From Tepidiphilus margaritifer DSM 15129 (lineage in GTDB: Bacteria > Pseudomonadota > Gammaproteobacteria > Burkholderiales > Rhodocyclaceae): a stretch of 64,000 bases of DNA. The DNA lies in contig NZ_AUDR01000013.1 of assembly GCF_000425565.1 (NCBI RefSeq), forward strand, positions 1 to 64,000. Direction: 5' to 3'. The notes below the pieces were generated by a model. It worked only from the letters and a program-made list of their open reading frames with translations. It made no database searches and had not been told where the DNA came from. The translations under genes were made by a program, and so were the position numbers. Of this stretch, positions 15,829 to 27,100 are shown one piece after another (positions within the stretch are counted from its first letter, which is position 1; each line of letters starts with the position of its first letter).

Positions 15829-17450
15829 CCGATCTTGAACCGGCCTACCGCCTGGCGCAGCGTCTGCATCGCGTCTTCGATGAGTTTCGCGGCGGCGGTG
15901 GCGCGGTTGACCGTCTGATGGTTCTTGTCGGCCATCTGCACGATGGTCTCGACGTTGCGGGCCACCTGGTTGCTGGCTACCGACTGTTCCTTGAGCGCGT
16001 CGGAGATGTGGCTGGCGTAGTCGATGACGCGCCCCGAGCCCTCGGCGATGCGCTCGATCGATTCGCCCGCGGCGTTGGCGAGCTGCACCCCCTGTTCGAC
16101 CTCGGCCACGCTGGTCTCCATCGCCGTCACGGCCTGCTTCGTGCCCTGCTGGATGTGGGCGATCATCTCCGTGATTTCTTGCGTCGAAATGGTGGTGCGC
16201 TCGGCGAGCTTGCGTACTTCGTCGGCCACCACCGCGAAGCCACGGCCGTATTCGCCGGCACGCGCCGCTTCGATGGCGGCGTTCAAGGCAAGCAGGTTCG
16301 TCTGCTCGGCGATCGTCTCGATCACGTTGACGATGGAGGTGATCTCGGCGGAGTGTTTCTCCAGCTGGCCGATGTCCTTGGCCGCTTCGGTGACGCGATC
16401 GGCGATCTTCTTGATACTCTCGACCGTACGCTGCATCACCTCGCCACCTTCCTTGGCGATGGCACCCGATTCGCGGGCCACGCTGCTCGCTTCCTCGGCG
16501 TTCTTCGCCACCTCGCCGATGCTCACCGTGAGCTCTTCCACCGCTGCGGCCATGGTGGAGGAGGCGTCGTTCTGTTCATTGACGGCGCGCTCCACGTCGC
16601 CGGCGACGGTGGCAAGCGTCGTGGCGGCCTCGGAGAGGTGATCGGTGTTGCGCCGGATCTCTCCCAGCATCTCGCGCAGCGATTGCTGCATCGTGGCCAC
16701 CGCCTGTAGCATCCGGCCGATCTCGTCGCTACCCTCGACGCGCACCGGCGTGGTGAGATCCCCGGCAGCGGTGGCCTCGGCCGCCTGCAGCGCGATGGCG
16801 ATGCGCCCTCCGATGCTGCGCGCGAGCGCCAGGGCGAGCGTGATCGCCAGGGCGAAGGCCACCGCGCCGCTGCTGTACAGGGCGATGTTGGTTTGGCTTG
16901 ATGCCTGCTTTAATTCCTCGAGTCTCTGCTCGAGGAGATGACGGCGTTCGTCCATGATCTGCGCGGCGAAGGTGCGGATCTCGTCCATTTTTTGCTTGCC
17001 GCGCTCGCTGCGCACGAGCGCTTCCATCTCGGCAAACGAGGCCCTGCCGGCATTGATTTCTTGCCGCAGGGCGATCAGCGGCGTGAGCCCTTGCTGCTGC
17101 CACTCCTTGCCCATGGCTGCCAGCCGTTCGATCGCCGCGCGGCGCTGCGGAGTTTGGGTGTTTGCCAAAGCTTCCTGGAATGCCTTCTGGAATTCCTGTT
17201 CGCCGATCTGGACCGGCTCGAGAAAACTCTCCTTGCCCGAGAGGGCGAAACCGCGTACGCCGGTCTCCATGTTGATGAGCGCCTCGCGCATGCGGGTGAG
17301 GGCAGTAATGACCCCGTGCGAGCGGTCGACTTCCTCGACGGCCTCCGCCATGAGCGACAGATTGTAAGAAGTGACGGTGATCACGACGGCGATCATCGCC
17401 GCCACGGCGCAGAACGAGGTGATGAGCTTGCTCTTTACGCTGAGAGACAT
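15825..17450 (-). CDS. Methyl-accepting chemotaxis protein with CHASE3-type sensor
   Basis: 541 aa. TM1 is at about 12-30. The periplasmic region (about 35-185) carries the CHASE3 signature [25 protein letters not shown]2 is at about 192-212, followed by HAMP and a long cytoplasmic signalling helix with the receptor hairpin tip [20 protein letters not shown] and [19 protein letters not shown], which contacts CheA and CheW. The ligand is unknown. It is transcribed toward cysA and overlaps it by 4 bases. Confidence 0.92.
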   Translation of the reverse strand: MSLSVKSKLITSFCAVAAMIAVVITVTSYNLSLMAEAVEEVDRSHGVITALTRMREALINMETGVRGFALSGKESFLEPVQIGEQEFQKAFQEALANTQTPQRRAAIERLAAMGKEWQQQGLTPLIALRQEINAGRASFAEMEALVRSERGKQKMDEIRTFAAQIMDERRHLLEQRLEELKQASSQTNIALYSSGAVAFALAITLALALARSIGGRIAIALQAAEATAAGDLTTPVRVEGSDEIGRMLQAVATMQQSLREMLGEIRRNTDHLSEAATTLATVAGDVERAVNEQNDASSTMAAAVEELTVSIGEVAKNAEEASSVARESGAIAKEGGEVMQRTVESIKKIADRVTEAAKDIGQLEKHSAEITSIVNVIETIAEQTNLLALNAAIEAARAGEYGRGFAVVADEVRKLAERTTISTQEITEMIAHIQQGTKQAVTAMETSVAEVEQGVQLANAAGESIERIAEGSGRVIDYASHISDALKEQSVASNQVARNVETIVQMADKNHQTVNRATAAAKLIEDAMQTLRQAVGRFKIG

Positions 17451-17638
17451 GATTGGACCTCGGCTCGGAAGGATGGTTGCTGAACATTTTAGGGCAGGGC
17501 GAGGCGGATCGATGCGAAAAATGACGTGGTTTTTTCTGGCAAATCCGCGTTTTCATGATCCTGACACCACGACGGTGCTATGCTGATGGAAGTGTGAGGC
17601 CGCATGGTGCCGCTTCACCGTCGTGCAAGGAGAACTCT

Positions 17639-18697
17639 ATGAAGAAGACCATGAAAGCCGCCGTGTTCGTCGCGCCGGGGCGCATCGAGCTGCAGGAGCG
17701 CCCGATTCCCGAGATCGGGCCCACCGATGCGCTGCTGCGCGTCACCACCACGACGATCTGCGGCACCGACGTGCACATCCTCAAGGGGGAATACCCCGTG
17801 CGGCCCGGCCTCATCATCGGTCATGAACCGGTGGGCATCATCGAGAAGCTCGGCAGCGCCGTCACCGGCTTCGAAGTCGGCCAGCGCGTCATCGCCGGGG
17901 CGATCACGCCCTGTGGGCAGTGCAACAGTTGCCTCGACGGCGTCTCCAGCCAGTGCGGCGGCAAGGTCATGGGCGGCTGGCAACTGGGCAACACCATCGA
18001 CGGCTGCCAGGCCGAGTACGTGCGCATCCCCAACGCCCAGGCAAACCTCACTCCCGTTCCCGATGGCCTCACCGACGAAGAAGTGCTGATGTGCCCCGAC
18101 ATCATGAGCACGGGGTTTTCGGGGGCCGAGAGCGGCGAAGTGCGCATCGGCGACATCGTCGTCGTCTTCGCCCAGGGGCCCATCGGCCTGTGCGCCACTG
18201 CGGGAGCGAAGCTCAAGGGCGCCACCAAGATCATCGCCGTGGAAACGGTGCCGGAGCGCGCCGAGATCGCCCGTCGGCTCGGGGCCGACATCGTCATCGA
18301 CTTCAAGCAGGTCGATCCGGTACAGAAGATCATGGAGATCACCAACGGGCGCGGCGTGGACGTGGCCATCGAGGCGCTGGGCACCCAGCGCACGTTCGAA
18401 TCCTGCCTGCGCGCGCTCAAGCCGGGCGGCACGCTCTCGAGCCTGGGCGTGTATTCCGGCAAACTCGAACTGCCGCTCGATGCCTTCGCCGCCGGGCTGG
18501 GTAACCACAAGATCGTCACCACCCTGTGCCCCGGCGGCAAGGAGCGCATGCGGCGCCTGCTGGAAGTGGTCGCCAGCCGCCGCGTCGATCTCACCCCACT
18601 CGTGACGCACCACTATAAGCTCGACGACATCGTGGCCGCGTACGATCTCTTCGCCAATCAGCGCGACGGCGTGCTGAAGGTGGCGATCAAGCCGTAA
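17639..18697 (+). CDS. Zinc-dependent medium-chain alcohol dehydrogenase
   Basis: 352 aa from ATG 17639, which follows AAGGAG. Catalytic zinc ligands C41 (ICGTD) and H62-E63 (GHEP) are present. The structural zinc site is exact: C92-x2-C95-x2-C98-x7-C106. A Rossmann NAD(P) fold follows (VFAQGPIGLCATAGAKLKGA). The central CPDIMSTGFSGAE and the C-terminal region resemble secondary alcohol dehydrogenases, but substrate is not assignable. It stands alone, upstream of the CDF gene. Confidence 0.85.
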   Translation: MKKTMKAAVFVAPGRIELQERPIPEIGPTDALLRVTTTTICGTDVHILKGEYPVRPGLIIGHEPVGIIEKLGSAVTGFEVGQRVIAGAITPCGQCNSCLDGVSSQCGGKVMGGWQLGNTIDGCQAEYVRIPNAQANLTPVPDGLTDEEVLMCPDIMSTGFSGAESGEVRIGDIVVVFAQGPIGLCATAGAKLKGATKIIAVETVPERAEIARRLGADIVIDFKQVDPVQKIMEITNGRGVDVAIEALGTQRTFESCLRALKPGGTLSSLGVYSGKLELPLDAFAAGLGNHKIVTTLCPGGKERMRRLLEVVASRRVDLTPLVTHHYKLDDIVAAYDLFANQRDGVLKVAIKP

Positions 18698-18760
18698 TCC
18701 TGACCGGGGGTCGGCCGCGCCGGAGTTTGGCGCGTGCCGTGCTCGCGCGGGTCCGGTGCT

Positions 18761-18777
18761 AGAATGAGAATCGTTCT
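18761..18777. promoter_or_regulatory. Fur-box-like palindrome upstream of the cation exporter gene
   Basis: AGAATGAGAATCGTTCT is an imperfect palindrome whose core AATGAGAATCGTT matches the classic Fur box core AATGATAATCATT at 11 of 13 positions. It ends 17 bases before the 18795 start, a position suited to repression. It could also serve another metalloregulator. Confidence 0.45.
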
Positions 18778-18794
18778 GGCATCGGACCTTTTTC

Positions 18795-19814
18795 ATGGCT
18801 TCGACCATGTCTTCGACCCCACCGCTCGCGCCCTGGCAGCATCCCTTCGACGTCGATCCCCATGCCCGGCAGCGCATGCGCCGCACCGCCTGGGTGGTCG
18901 CGCTCACCTTCGTGACCATGGTCTTCGAGATCGCCTTCGGCTATCTCACCGGTTCGATGGCGCTCACCGCCGACGGCTGGCACATGGGCTCGCACGTGGC
19001 GGCGCTGGGGGTGGCGGTGTTCGCCTATTACTACGCCGAACGGCATGCCGCCAACCCGCGCTTTACCTTCGGCACGGGCAAGGTGAGCGCGCTCGGCGGC
19101 TATACCAGCGCGCTGCTGCTCGCGCTCGTCGCCCTGGCTCTGGTGTGGGAATCGGTCGCTCGGCTGCTCTCGCCGCAGCGGATCGCCTACGACGAGGCGG
19201 TGCTGGTGGCGGTGATTGGGCTCGTCGTCAACCTGGCGAGCGCCGTGATTCTGGGAGGGGGGCACGACCACGACCACGATCATGATCACGGGCATGAGCC
19301 TGAAGCGGCGCACGGACACGATGATCCTCATGGCATGACGGAGCCGGAGGGGCGTGGGCAGGAGGCGGTGGATCCGAACTACCGCGGCGCCTTTCTGCAC
19401 GTGCTGGCCGATGCATTCACGTCGGTGCTGGCGATCGCTGCCTTGGCCGCCGGGAAGTGGGGAGGATGGGCGTGGTTCGATCCCTTGATCGGCCTGGTCG
19501 GCGCCGCCGTGATCCTCTACTGGAGCGCGGGGCTCGCGCGCACGGCCATGCGTTCCCTGCTCGACGCGGAGGATTTCGGGGCGCTCGAGCACGAAATCGT
19601 CGAGCGTCTGCAGCGTGACGGCCTCACCCGTGTCACCGACCTGCACGTGTGGCGTCTGGGGCCGCAGACCTACGCCTGCATCGTCACGCTGGATTCCCCC
19701 CAGCCGGAGAGCGCCCGGCAGTACAAGGAACGGCTCAAGGACCTGTCGGCCTTGAGCCACCTGACGATCGAGGTCAATCGCGCCCCGGATCGTACTCGAC
19801 CCTCGATCGACTAA
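18795..19814 (+). CDS. dmeF: Cation diffusion facilitator, DmeF-like divalent metal exporter
   Basis: 339 aa. It has the CDF fold with six helices. The metal site motifs are in ALTADGWHMGSH (first Asp/His pair) and HVLADAFTSV (second pair). Between helices 4 and 5 is a His-rich cytosolic loop (HDHDHDHDHGHEP and following). CDF proteins export Zn, Co, Ni, Fe or Mn in exchange for protons. The ADGWHMGSH signature is closest to DmeF (cobalt/nickel), but the metal is uncertain; the upstream Fur-like site would fit an iron link. ATG 18807 is an alternative start. Confidence 0.85.
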   Translation: MASTMSSTPPLAPWQHPFDVDPHARQRMRRTAWVVALTFVTMVFEIAFGYLTGSMALTADGWHMGSHVAALGVAVFAYYYAERHAANPRFTFGTGKVSALGGYTSALLLALVALALVWESVARLLSPQRIAYDEAVLVAVIGLVVNLASAVILGGGHDHDHDHDHGHEPEAAHGHDDPHGMTEPEGRGQEAVDPNYRGAFLHVLADAFTSVLAIAALAAGKWGGWAWFDPLIGLVGAAVILYWSAGLARTAMRSLLDAEDFGALEHEIVERLQRDGLTRVTDLHVWRLGPQTYACIVTLDSPQPESARQYKERLKDLSALSHLTIEVNRAPDRTRPSID

Positions 19815-19873
19815 AATAAATTTCCGTGATACATAAATTCGTTTTTTGATGATAACGAGAAAAAGGAGGCGCC

Positions 19874-21211
19874 ATGGACACCTTGAATCAATTGCTCTCC
19901 ACCTTGGCCAACTTCGTCTGGGGCGTGCCGATGCTGGTGCTGCTGGTGGGCACTGGCCTGTATCTCACCATCGTGCTGCGGGGCGTGCAGTTCCGCGCGT
20001 TGGGGCATGCTTTTCGGCTGATTTTCCACAAGGAGCCGAGCGCCGCGGGAGACATCAGCCATTTCGCCGCGCTCACCACGGCGCTTGCGGCCACCGTGGG
20101 TATCGGCAACATCGTCGGGGTGGCCACCGCCATTACCTTGGGCGGGCCGGGGGCGGTGTTCTGGATGTGGGTGACGGGACTAGTCGGTATGGCCACCAAA
20201 TATGCCGAGGCCGTGCTGGCGGTGAAATACCGCGAACCGGGCGCGCTCGGCTACAAGGGCGGACCGATGTACTACCTCACCAACGGCCTGGGGATGCGCT
20301 GGCTCGGCGTGCTCTTCGCCATCTTTACCGTGATCGCCTCCTTTGGCATCGGCAACATGACGCAGGTCAATGCGGTGTCGCAACTGCTTGCTTCCGCCGC
20401 GGGCGTTCCGACCTGGGTTTCGGGGGGCGTCATGCTCTTTCTCACCGCCTTGGTGATCCTCGGCGGAGTGAAGAGTATCGGGCGCTTCACCGCCTGGCTC
20501 GTGCCTTTCATGATTTTCTTCTACTGCCTGGCGGCGATCGTCGTACTCGTGCTGCAATGGGACCGACTGTTGCCGGCGCTCGGGTCGATCTTCTACCACG
20601 CCTTTACCCCCTACTCGGCTGCTGGCGGTTTTGCCGGGGCAACGGTGGCGGCGGCGATGCGCTATGGCCTGGCGCGCGGCGTGTTCTCCAACGAATCAGG
20701 GCTGGGGTCGGCGCCGATCGCCGCGGCGGCAGCCAAGACCGACGATCCGGTGAAACAGGCCCTGGTGTCGATGACTCAGACCTTCATCGACACCCTGGTG
20801 GTATGCACCATGACCGCGCTGGTGATCCTGACGGCGCCGCACTGGCTCGAAGGGGTTTCGCCGGCGGATCTGACGATGCGCAGTTTCGCGCACAACCTCG
20901 GCAGCGCCGGCGCCTGGGTGGTGATCATCGCCACCGTGCTCTTTGCCTATTCCACGGTGATCGGCTGGAGCTACTATGGCGAGAAAGCGTTCGAGTTCCT
21001 CTTCGGGCACAAGGCGATCCGCATCTACCGCACGGTGTTCGTGGCGGTGATCCTGGTGGGAGCCACGGTGAAGCTGGAGCTCGTGTGGAATTTCTCGGAC
21101 GTGGCCAATGGCCTGATGGCGGTGCCCAACCTGGTGGCCTTGCTGCTGCTCGCCCGGGTGGTGAAGGTGGAGACGGAGCGCTATTTTGGCCGGAAGGGTG
21201 GGCCGTCTTGA
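19874..21211 (+). CDS. Sodium:alanine/glycine symporter (AGCS family)
   Basis: 445 aa, about 11 membrane helices. AGCS features include ALTTALAATVGIGNIVGVATA near the N-terminus, GGPGAVFWMWVTGLVGMATKYAEA, YKGGPMYYL, and FSNESGLGSAPIAAAAAKTDDPVKQ. It imports alanine or glycine with Na+. A strong AAAGGAGG precedes the ATG. It ends 25 bases before the convergent cyclase gene. Confidence 0.92.
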   Translation: MDTLNQLLSTLANFVWGVPMLVLLVGTGLYLTIVLRGVQFRALGHAFRLIFHKEPSAAGDISHFAALTTALAATVGIGNIVGVATAITLGGPGAVFWMWVTGLVGMATKYAEAVLAVKYREPGALGYKGGPMYYLTNGLGMRWLGVLFAIFTVIASFGIGNMTQVNAVSQLLASAAGVPTWVSGGVMLFLTALVILGGVKSIGRFTAWLVPFMIFFYCLAAIVVLVLQWDRLLPALGSIFYHAFTPYSAAGGFAGATVAAAMRYGLARGVFSNESGLGSAPIAAAAAKTDDPVKQALVSMTQTFIDTLVVCTMTALVILTAPHWLEGVSPADLTMRSFAHNLGSAGAWVVIIATVLFAYSTVIGWSYYGEKAFEFLFGHKAIRIYRTVFVAVILVGATVKLELVWNFSDVANGLMAVPNLVALLLLARVVKVETERYFGRKGGPS

Positions 21212-21236
21212 GCGATCAGAGTGAGCGAGGGCCGGG

Positions 21237-23681
21237 TCAATCGGGCTGCGAGGTCGCACAGGCGGCCACCACCCGGTTTCGCCCCTCTTGCTTTGCGCGA
21301 TAGAGCGCGGCGTCGGCGCGCGCGAGGGCGACTTCGGGGGAGGGGTTTTCGGGCAGCAGTTCGCTGGCGCCGATGCTTACCGTCATGCGCAGTTCGGGGT
21401 GTTGGGGCACGCGGCAGTAGGAGGCCACGGCGTGGCGGATGCGCTCGGCGAGCAGAAGCGCGCCGGCAAGATCGGTGTGCGGCAGGAGCACGGCGAATTC
21501 TTCGCCGCCGACGCGGCCGGCGAGATCGGAGCTGCGCAGCGAATCGCGCAGGATCTCGGCAAAGGAGCGCAGCACGGCATCGCCTACGGCGTGCCCGTAG
21601 CGGTCGTTCACCGCTTTGAAGTGATCGAGATCGAGCATCAGGACGGCGCAACGGTCCCCTTTGCGGGCCACGCGTTCGCCGGCAAGCAGCAGGGCGGTGA
21701 AGAACCGGCGGCGATTGGCCAAGCCCGTAAGCGGATCGGTCTCGGCCTGGTGCCGAAGCTCTTCCTGCATGGCCTTGATCTGCGTGATGTCGGTGAAGAC
21801 GACCACGGCGCCGCTTCCTGGCACGGGCGTGGCGGTGAGCAGCACGGGGATCAGGTGCCCATCACGGTGGTGGAAGTAGCTTTCCTTCCGTGCGATGATT
21901 TTGTTTTCCAGCATGGCACGGAGCACGGGGCATTCCTGGCGCGGATGGGGCGTGCCGTCGGGGTGCTGACCGTGGATCGTCTGATGGGCGTCGAGCCCGA
22001 GGACTTCGCTGGCGCGGTAGCCGAGGATGCGCTCTGCCGCGGGGTTCCAGAAGACGATCGCACCGTCCGTGTCGATGCCGAAAATGCCTTCGCCGACGGA
22101 ATCGAGCAGCGTCTTCAGGGTCTGCGCCCGCTCGGCGGCGAGCGTCGAGGCTTCCTGGGCCGAGCGGATGGCGTGCTTGTACTCGGTGACGTCCATCACC
22201 AGGCCGACGAGGTAGCGTGCCCGGCCGTTTTCGTCGAACAGGGGGGTGATGGAGGCCGAGAACTCGCGCCAGCCGTGGGCGGTGGCCATTGCGGTCTCTG
22301 TGCGCAGGGTGCGTCCTTCCTCCAGGCAACGCCGGAGATTTTTTTCCATGTGTTCGGCGGTCTGCGGCGGAAAGAGGTCGCGGGGGCTGGCGCCGATCCA
22401 GCGCTCGGGCGGGAAGCCGAAGAGCTCGTAGAGCTTGGCGTTACCGGCGCGGAAGCGGAACCCCTCGGGGGTGACTTCGGCCACGTAGCAGATTTCCTGG
22501 AGGTTATCGAGCACGGTGTGGTAGAGGACTGCCTGCTCGCGCAGCTTGCGCTCGGCCTCGACGCGCGCGGTGACGTCGGCGATGAAGCCGTACCACAGGG
22601 TGGATCCGTCGGGCTGGCGTTCGGGGGTGGCTTCGCCCTCGGCCCAGACGATGCGCCCGTCGGGGTGCACGTGCCGGTAGAGGAGCCGCCAGGGTTCGAG
22701 CGTGGCCACGGAATGGTCGGAGGTTTCCCTCATCGCCGCCTGGTCTTCGGGGTGCACCGAGGCAAAGAAGGGCGTGGCGTCTTCGCGCACCGCTTCCGGG
22801 TCGATGCCGCAGATGCGGCGCATGCCTTCGCTCGCGTAGGGGAAGGACATGTGATCGTCCGGTGTACGTTTGAAGATGTAGATGACGCCGGGCAGGTGGC
22901 GGGCGAGCTTGTCGAGCAGCGCCCTTTGCTCGGCTTCGCGGCTGACGTCGAGGAGTGCTCCGCTGAGAAACTGGGGCCGACCTTGTCCGTCGCGTACCAG
23001 GGTGACCTTGTCTTCCACCCAGACATAGTGGCCGTCGGCATGGCGCAGACGGTAGCGGCGCAAGAGGGTATCGCCGGGCCAGCGGCGGAAGTCGAGCGTG
23101 CGCTGCACCGCGTCGCGATCCTCGGGGTGGATACGCTCCAGCCACCAGTGCGGATCGGAACACGGTTCTACCGGTAGGTTGCCCAAGAGGTCCTTGACGT
23201 TCTCGCTGACGAAGAGGGGTTGAGTGGTGCCGGTGGCCGGAACTGCGTAGAGCACGGCGGGGCTCGCGCGCAGAAAACCGTCCAGGCGGGCGCGTTCTTC
23301 GTCCAGCGCCTCCCGGGTTCGCCGCAGCTCGGTGACGTCCCGCTGAAAAGAGACCAGCACCGTTTCCCCGTCGAGCGTGATCGGCTGGATGATCTCGTCG
23401 GCCCAGTAGAGCGAACCGTCCTTGCGGCGGTTGAGGATGTCGTGGCGCCAGCGCTGCCCGGAGAGCACCGTTTGCCAGAGCGTGCGGTAGAACTCGAGGG
23501 GCATCTGGCCGGACTTGAGCAGGCGCGGCGTCTTGCCCACGATTTCCTCGCGTGCGTAGCCGGTGAGCCGGGTGAATTCGGCATTGACGTCGCGCACCAC
23601 GCCGTTCGTATCGGCGATGAGGATGGCGTGGGGCGAGTGCTCGAAGAGGGGGCCGGCGAGCAGAGCGAGGGCAGTGTGCAT
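21237..23681 (-). CDS. Multi-PAS diguanylate cyclase
   Basis: 814 aa without clear membrane helices. Roughly five PAS/PAC sensor modules occupy residues 10-640 (for example NGVVRDVNAEFTRLTGYARE, and DGAIVFWNPAAERILGYRASEVLG before the cyclase). The C-terminal GGDEF domain (about 655-810) has DPLTGLANRR, the active-site GGEEF and an intact inhibitory I-site RSSD five residues before it, so c-di-GMP synthesis with product feedback is expected. There is no EAL domain. The PAS signals are unknown. Confidence 0.92.
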   Translation of the reverse strand: MHTALALLAGPLFEHSPHAILIADTNGVVRDVNAEFTRLTGYAREEIVGKTPRLLKSGQMPLEFYRTLWQTVLSGQRWRHDILNRRKDGSLYWADEIIQPITLDGETVLVSFQRDVTELRRTREALDEERARLDGFLRASPAVLYAVPATGTTQPLFVSENVKDLLGNLPVEPCSDPHWWLERIHPEDRDAVQRTLDFRRWPGDTLLRRYRLRHADGHYVWVEDKVTLVRDGQGRPQFLSGALLDVSREAEQRALLDKLARHLPGVIYIFKRTPDDHMSFPYASEGMRRICGIDPEAVREDATPFFASVHPEDQAAMRETSDHSVATLEPWRLLYRHVHPDGRIVWAEGEATPERQPDGSTLWYGFIADVTARVEAERKLREQAVLYHTVLDNLQEICYVAEVTPEGFRFRAGNAKLYELFGFPPERWIGASPRDLFPPQTAEHMEKNLRRCLEEGRTLRTETAMATAHGWREFSASITPLFDENGRARYLVGLVMDVTEYKHAIRSAQEASTLAAERAQTLKTLLDSVGEGIFGIDTDGAIVFWNPAAERILGYRASEVLGLDAHQTIHGQHPDGTPHPRQECPVLRAMLENKIIARKESYFHHRDGHLIPVLLTATPVPGSGAVVVFTDITQIKAMQEELRHQAETDPLTGLANRRRFFTALLLAGERVARKGDRCAVLMLDLDHFKAVNDRYGHAVGDAVLRSFAEILRDSLRSSDLAGRVGGEEFAVLLPHTDLAGALLLAERIRHAVASYCRVPQHPELRMTVSIGASELLPENPSPEVALARADAALYRAKQEGRNRVVAACATSQPD

Positions 23682-23775
23682 GGGGGCTCACGGTAAGAAA
23701 GCCGTTTGAATTTGAATTATAAGGGGCGAACGGCGTATTTCGGTTGGCGTATGGCGGGCTTAAAGACCATTGACC

Positions 23776-24204
23776 TCAAGGTGTCATCGCCCATGGATCG
23801 ACGAGGCGCAGACCCGGAATGCCAGAAAAATCGCGTACGTTGCGGCTTGCGAGCGTCAGGTCGCAACTGAGGGCGGTCGCCGCGATCTGGGCATCTTCTA
23901 CGCTGATCGGACGTCCAGTGCGCAGGCGCACTGCCACGATTTCCGCATAGCGAATGGCGGCGGACTCATCGAAGGGAAGGCAGCGATCGGCAAAATTTTC
24001 TCGGAACATGCTCTGCGCAACGCTGTAGAGTGCTTGGCGCTTCCGGCCGTCTGGCAAAAGGGCGATGCCCAGTTCGATTTCGGCACGGACGGTGGCACAG
24101 AGGTAGACCTGGGAGGGCACTTGGCGATCGAGCCAGGCGAGCACCTGCGGCGCCGGGGTGGGGCGCATGAGTTCGGACAGGACATTGGTATCGAGCAGGA
24201 TCAT
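23776..24204 (-). CDS. vapC: PIN-domain ribonuclease toxin, VapC/FitB type
   Basis: 142 aa. PIN acidic residues are visible: D5 in MILLDTNVLSELM, E42 in ATVRAEIELGI, D103 region in ISVEDAQIAATAL and D122 region in ASRNVRDFSGI. VapC/FitB toxins cleave RNA, commonly tRNA, and are held inactive by their antitoxin. The start overlaps the antitoxin stop by 4 bases, the usual coupling. Confidence 0.88.
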   Translation of the reverse strand: MILLDTNVLSELMRPTPAPQVLAWLDRQVPSQVYLCATVRAEIELGIALLPDGRKRQALYSVAQSMFRENFADRCLPFDESAAIRYAEIVAVRLRTGRPISVEDAQIAATALSCDLTLASRNVRDFSGIPGLRLVDPWAMTP

Positions 24205-24449
24205 GCCGTCTCGTCTTGGAAGGGAGGCGGTCGCGGGGCCGTGCGGGGGGGGATGGGGAGACCGTCCACTCCGAGGTCGTGGAAGCGCTGAGCAATGCGC
24301 TGGCCAAGCCCTGGCGTTTCCTCTTCCAGCACGGCGCGACGCAGCAGACGCCGGGCTTCCTCTTCCACCGAAACGCCGTCTTGCGCGGCACGCCGTTTCA
24401 AGGCCGACTCTAGGGTTTCGTCGATCTGGGAGATCGTCAAGCTCGACAT
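24201..24449 (-). CDS. vapB: FitA/VapB-type ribbon-helix-helix antitoxin
   Basis: 82 aa from ATG 24449, which follows CGGAGCC; a longer 90-aa form from 24473 is possible. The N-terminal ribbon-helix-helix (LTISQIDETLESALKRRAAQDGVSVEEEARRLLRRA) binds the operator, and the C-terminal tail (FHDLGVDGLPIPPR) should thread into the PIN toxin, as in FitAB. The pair is intact. The 175 bases between its start and the end of metF hold no recognised gene. Confidence 0.82.
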   Translation of the reverse strand: MSSLTISQIDETLESALKRRAAQDGVSVEEEARRLLRRAVLEEETPGLGQRIAQRFHDLGVDGLPIPPRTAPRPPPFQDETA

Positions 24450-24624
24450 GGAAGGCTCCGCTACATGCATCATGCTTTTAGTGTAAGCATCGACCGGCCA
24501 GACGGCAAGAAGGTTCGCAGCTTGGGGCGCGGCGCTGCCCTGCGCGACGTGATCGGGAGATCGTCCTTGCGAGGCCGTGGAAGCGCCGGGCGATGCGCCG
24601 GCTTCGGGGGCTGCGCCGCAGCGA

Positions 24625-25476
24625 TCACCTGCTGCGGTGTGCTGTCAAGCCCAGCGCCTCGGCAATCGCCAGCGTCGGCTCGGCCTGGTTCATGGTGTAG
24701 AAATGCAGCCCCGGGGCGCCGAGCTGGAGCAGGCGCTCGCACAGGCGCACGACTACTTCGAGCCCGAAGGCGCGCACCGATTCGGCATCGTCGCCGTAGG
24801 CTTCCATCTTCTTGCGGATCCAGCGCGGGATCTCGGCGCCGCAGGCATCCGAAAATCGCGCGAGCCGCGCGAAACTGGTGATCGGCATGATGCCGGGCAC
24901 GATGGGGGCGGTGACGCCGCGTTTTCCGGCTTCCTCGACGAAGTGGGCGTAAGCGTCGGGGTTGTAGAAGTACTGCGTGAGGGCGCAGTCGGCGCCGGCG
25001 CGCATCTTGCGGGCAAACGCGTCGAGGTCGGCCAGGGCGCTTGCTGCCTGCGGGTGATATTCGGGGTAGGCGGCGACGGCGATCCAGAAGTGATCGCCCG
25101 TTTCGGCGCGGATGAAGTCGACGAGCTCGCTCGCGTAGCGCAGCTCGCCGGGGTCGCGCACGCCGGAGGGGAGATCACCCCTGAGCGCCACGAGGCGGCG
25201 CACGCCGAGCGCCTGGTACTGTTGCAGGATCTCGCGGATCTGGGCGCGGGTGGCGCCGATGCAGGAGAGGTGGGGGGCGACGTCGAGCCCGGCGCGGTGC
25301 AGCCGCTCGACCACAGCGAAGGTGCGCTCGCGGGTGGAGCCGCCGGCGCCGTAGGTGACGGAATAGTAGGCCGGGCGCAGGCGTTGCGTGAGGCGCCGGC
25401 GCGCCTCCTCGAGCTTGGCCTCCCCTTCGGGCGTTTGTGGGGGGAAGAATTCGACGGAGATCTCGAGCGGCGGCAT
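24625..25476 (-). CDS. metF: 5,10-methylenetetrahydrofolate reductase
   Basis: 283 aa TIM-barrel flavoprotein. It shows ISVEFFPPQTPEGE (catalytic Glu region), YSVTYGAGGSTRERT, HLSCIGAT and VALRGDLP. It makes 5-methyl-THF for methionine synthesis. CAGGAGCG lies before the ATG. It follows ahcY by 71 bases on the same strand, so riboswitch-controlled co-transcription is likely. Confidence 0.94.
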   Translation of the reverse strand: MPPLEISVEFFPPQTPEGEAKLEEARRRLTQRLRPAYYSVTYGAGGSTRERTFAVVERLHRAGLDVAPHLSCIGATRAQIREILQQYQALGVRRLVALRGDLPSGVRDPGELRYASELVDFIRAETGDHFWIAVAAYPEYHPQAASALADLDAFARKMRAGADCALTQYFYNPDAYAHFVEEAGKRGVTAPIVPGIMPITSFARLARFSDACGAEIPRWIRKKMEAYGDDAESVRAFGLEVVVRLCERLLQLGAPGLHFYTMNQAEPTLAIAEALGLTAHRSR

Positions 25477-25547
25477 CGGTCGCTCCTGGGGAGAGTGGTG
25501 GGATCAGGGGGCGCCGCCGTCGCACGCGACGGTCGGCGTCTACAGGC

Positions 25548-26957
<1,410 letters not shown>

Positions 26958-27032
26958 CGAAATGCTCCTATTCGGGAACGAGGCCGAGCGGATGCGCAGC
27001 TCACCTGCGTCTTCCGTCCGGCCGGAGAAGAC

Positions 27033-27098
27033 GGGTGAGCGCCGTTGGATCTGAACCGAGCCTGGCCCGTGCGGGTTGCAGCGCTCCTCGGTTGGCGG
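27033..27098 (-). promoter_or_regulatory. S-adenosylhomocysteine (SAH) riboswitch for ahcY
   Basis: On the minus strand the leader reads CCGAGGAGCGCTGCAAC, a short hairpin (CCCG/CGGG), CCAGGCTCGG, and AACGGCGCTCACC, the conserved SAH aptamer order. P1 pairs CCGAG (27091-27087) with CTCGG (27060-27056). The long-range helix pairs GAGCGC (27086-27081) with GCGCTC (27042-27037). A downstream 7-bp hairpin (27033-27027 with 27014-27008) can act in the expression platform. It starts just after the promoter -10. SAH riboswitches are known ON switches found upstream of ahcY in beta- and gammaproteobacteria. Confidence 0.9.
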
Positions 27099-27100
27099 GG

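Noticed and set aside
19262-19300. Short tandem repeat of GACCAC-type units
   Set aside because: It is the coding sequence for the His-rich loop of the CDF exporter, not a DNA repeat element.
24470-24742. Minus-strand 90-codon frame between vapB and metF
   Set aside because: Pro/Arg/Ala-rich, overlaps the metF C-terminus, no ribosome site and no recognisable domain.
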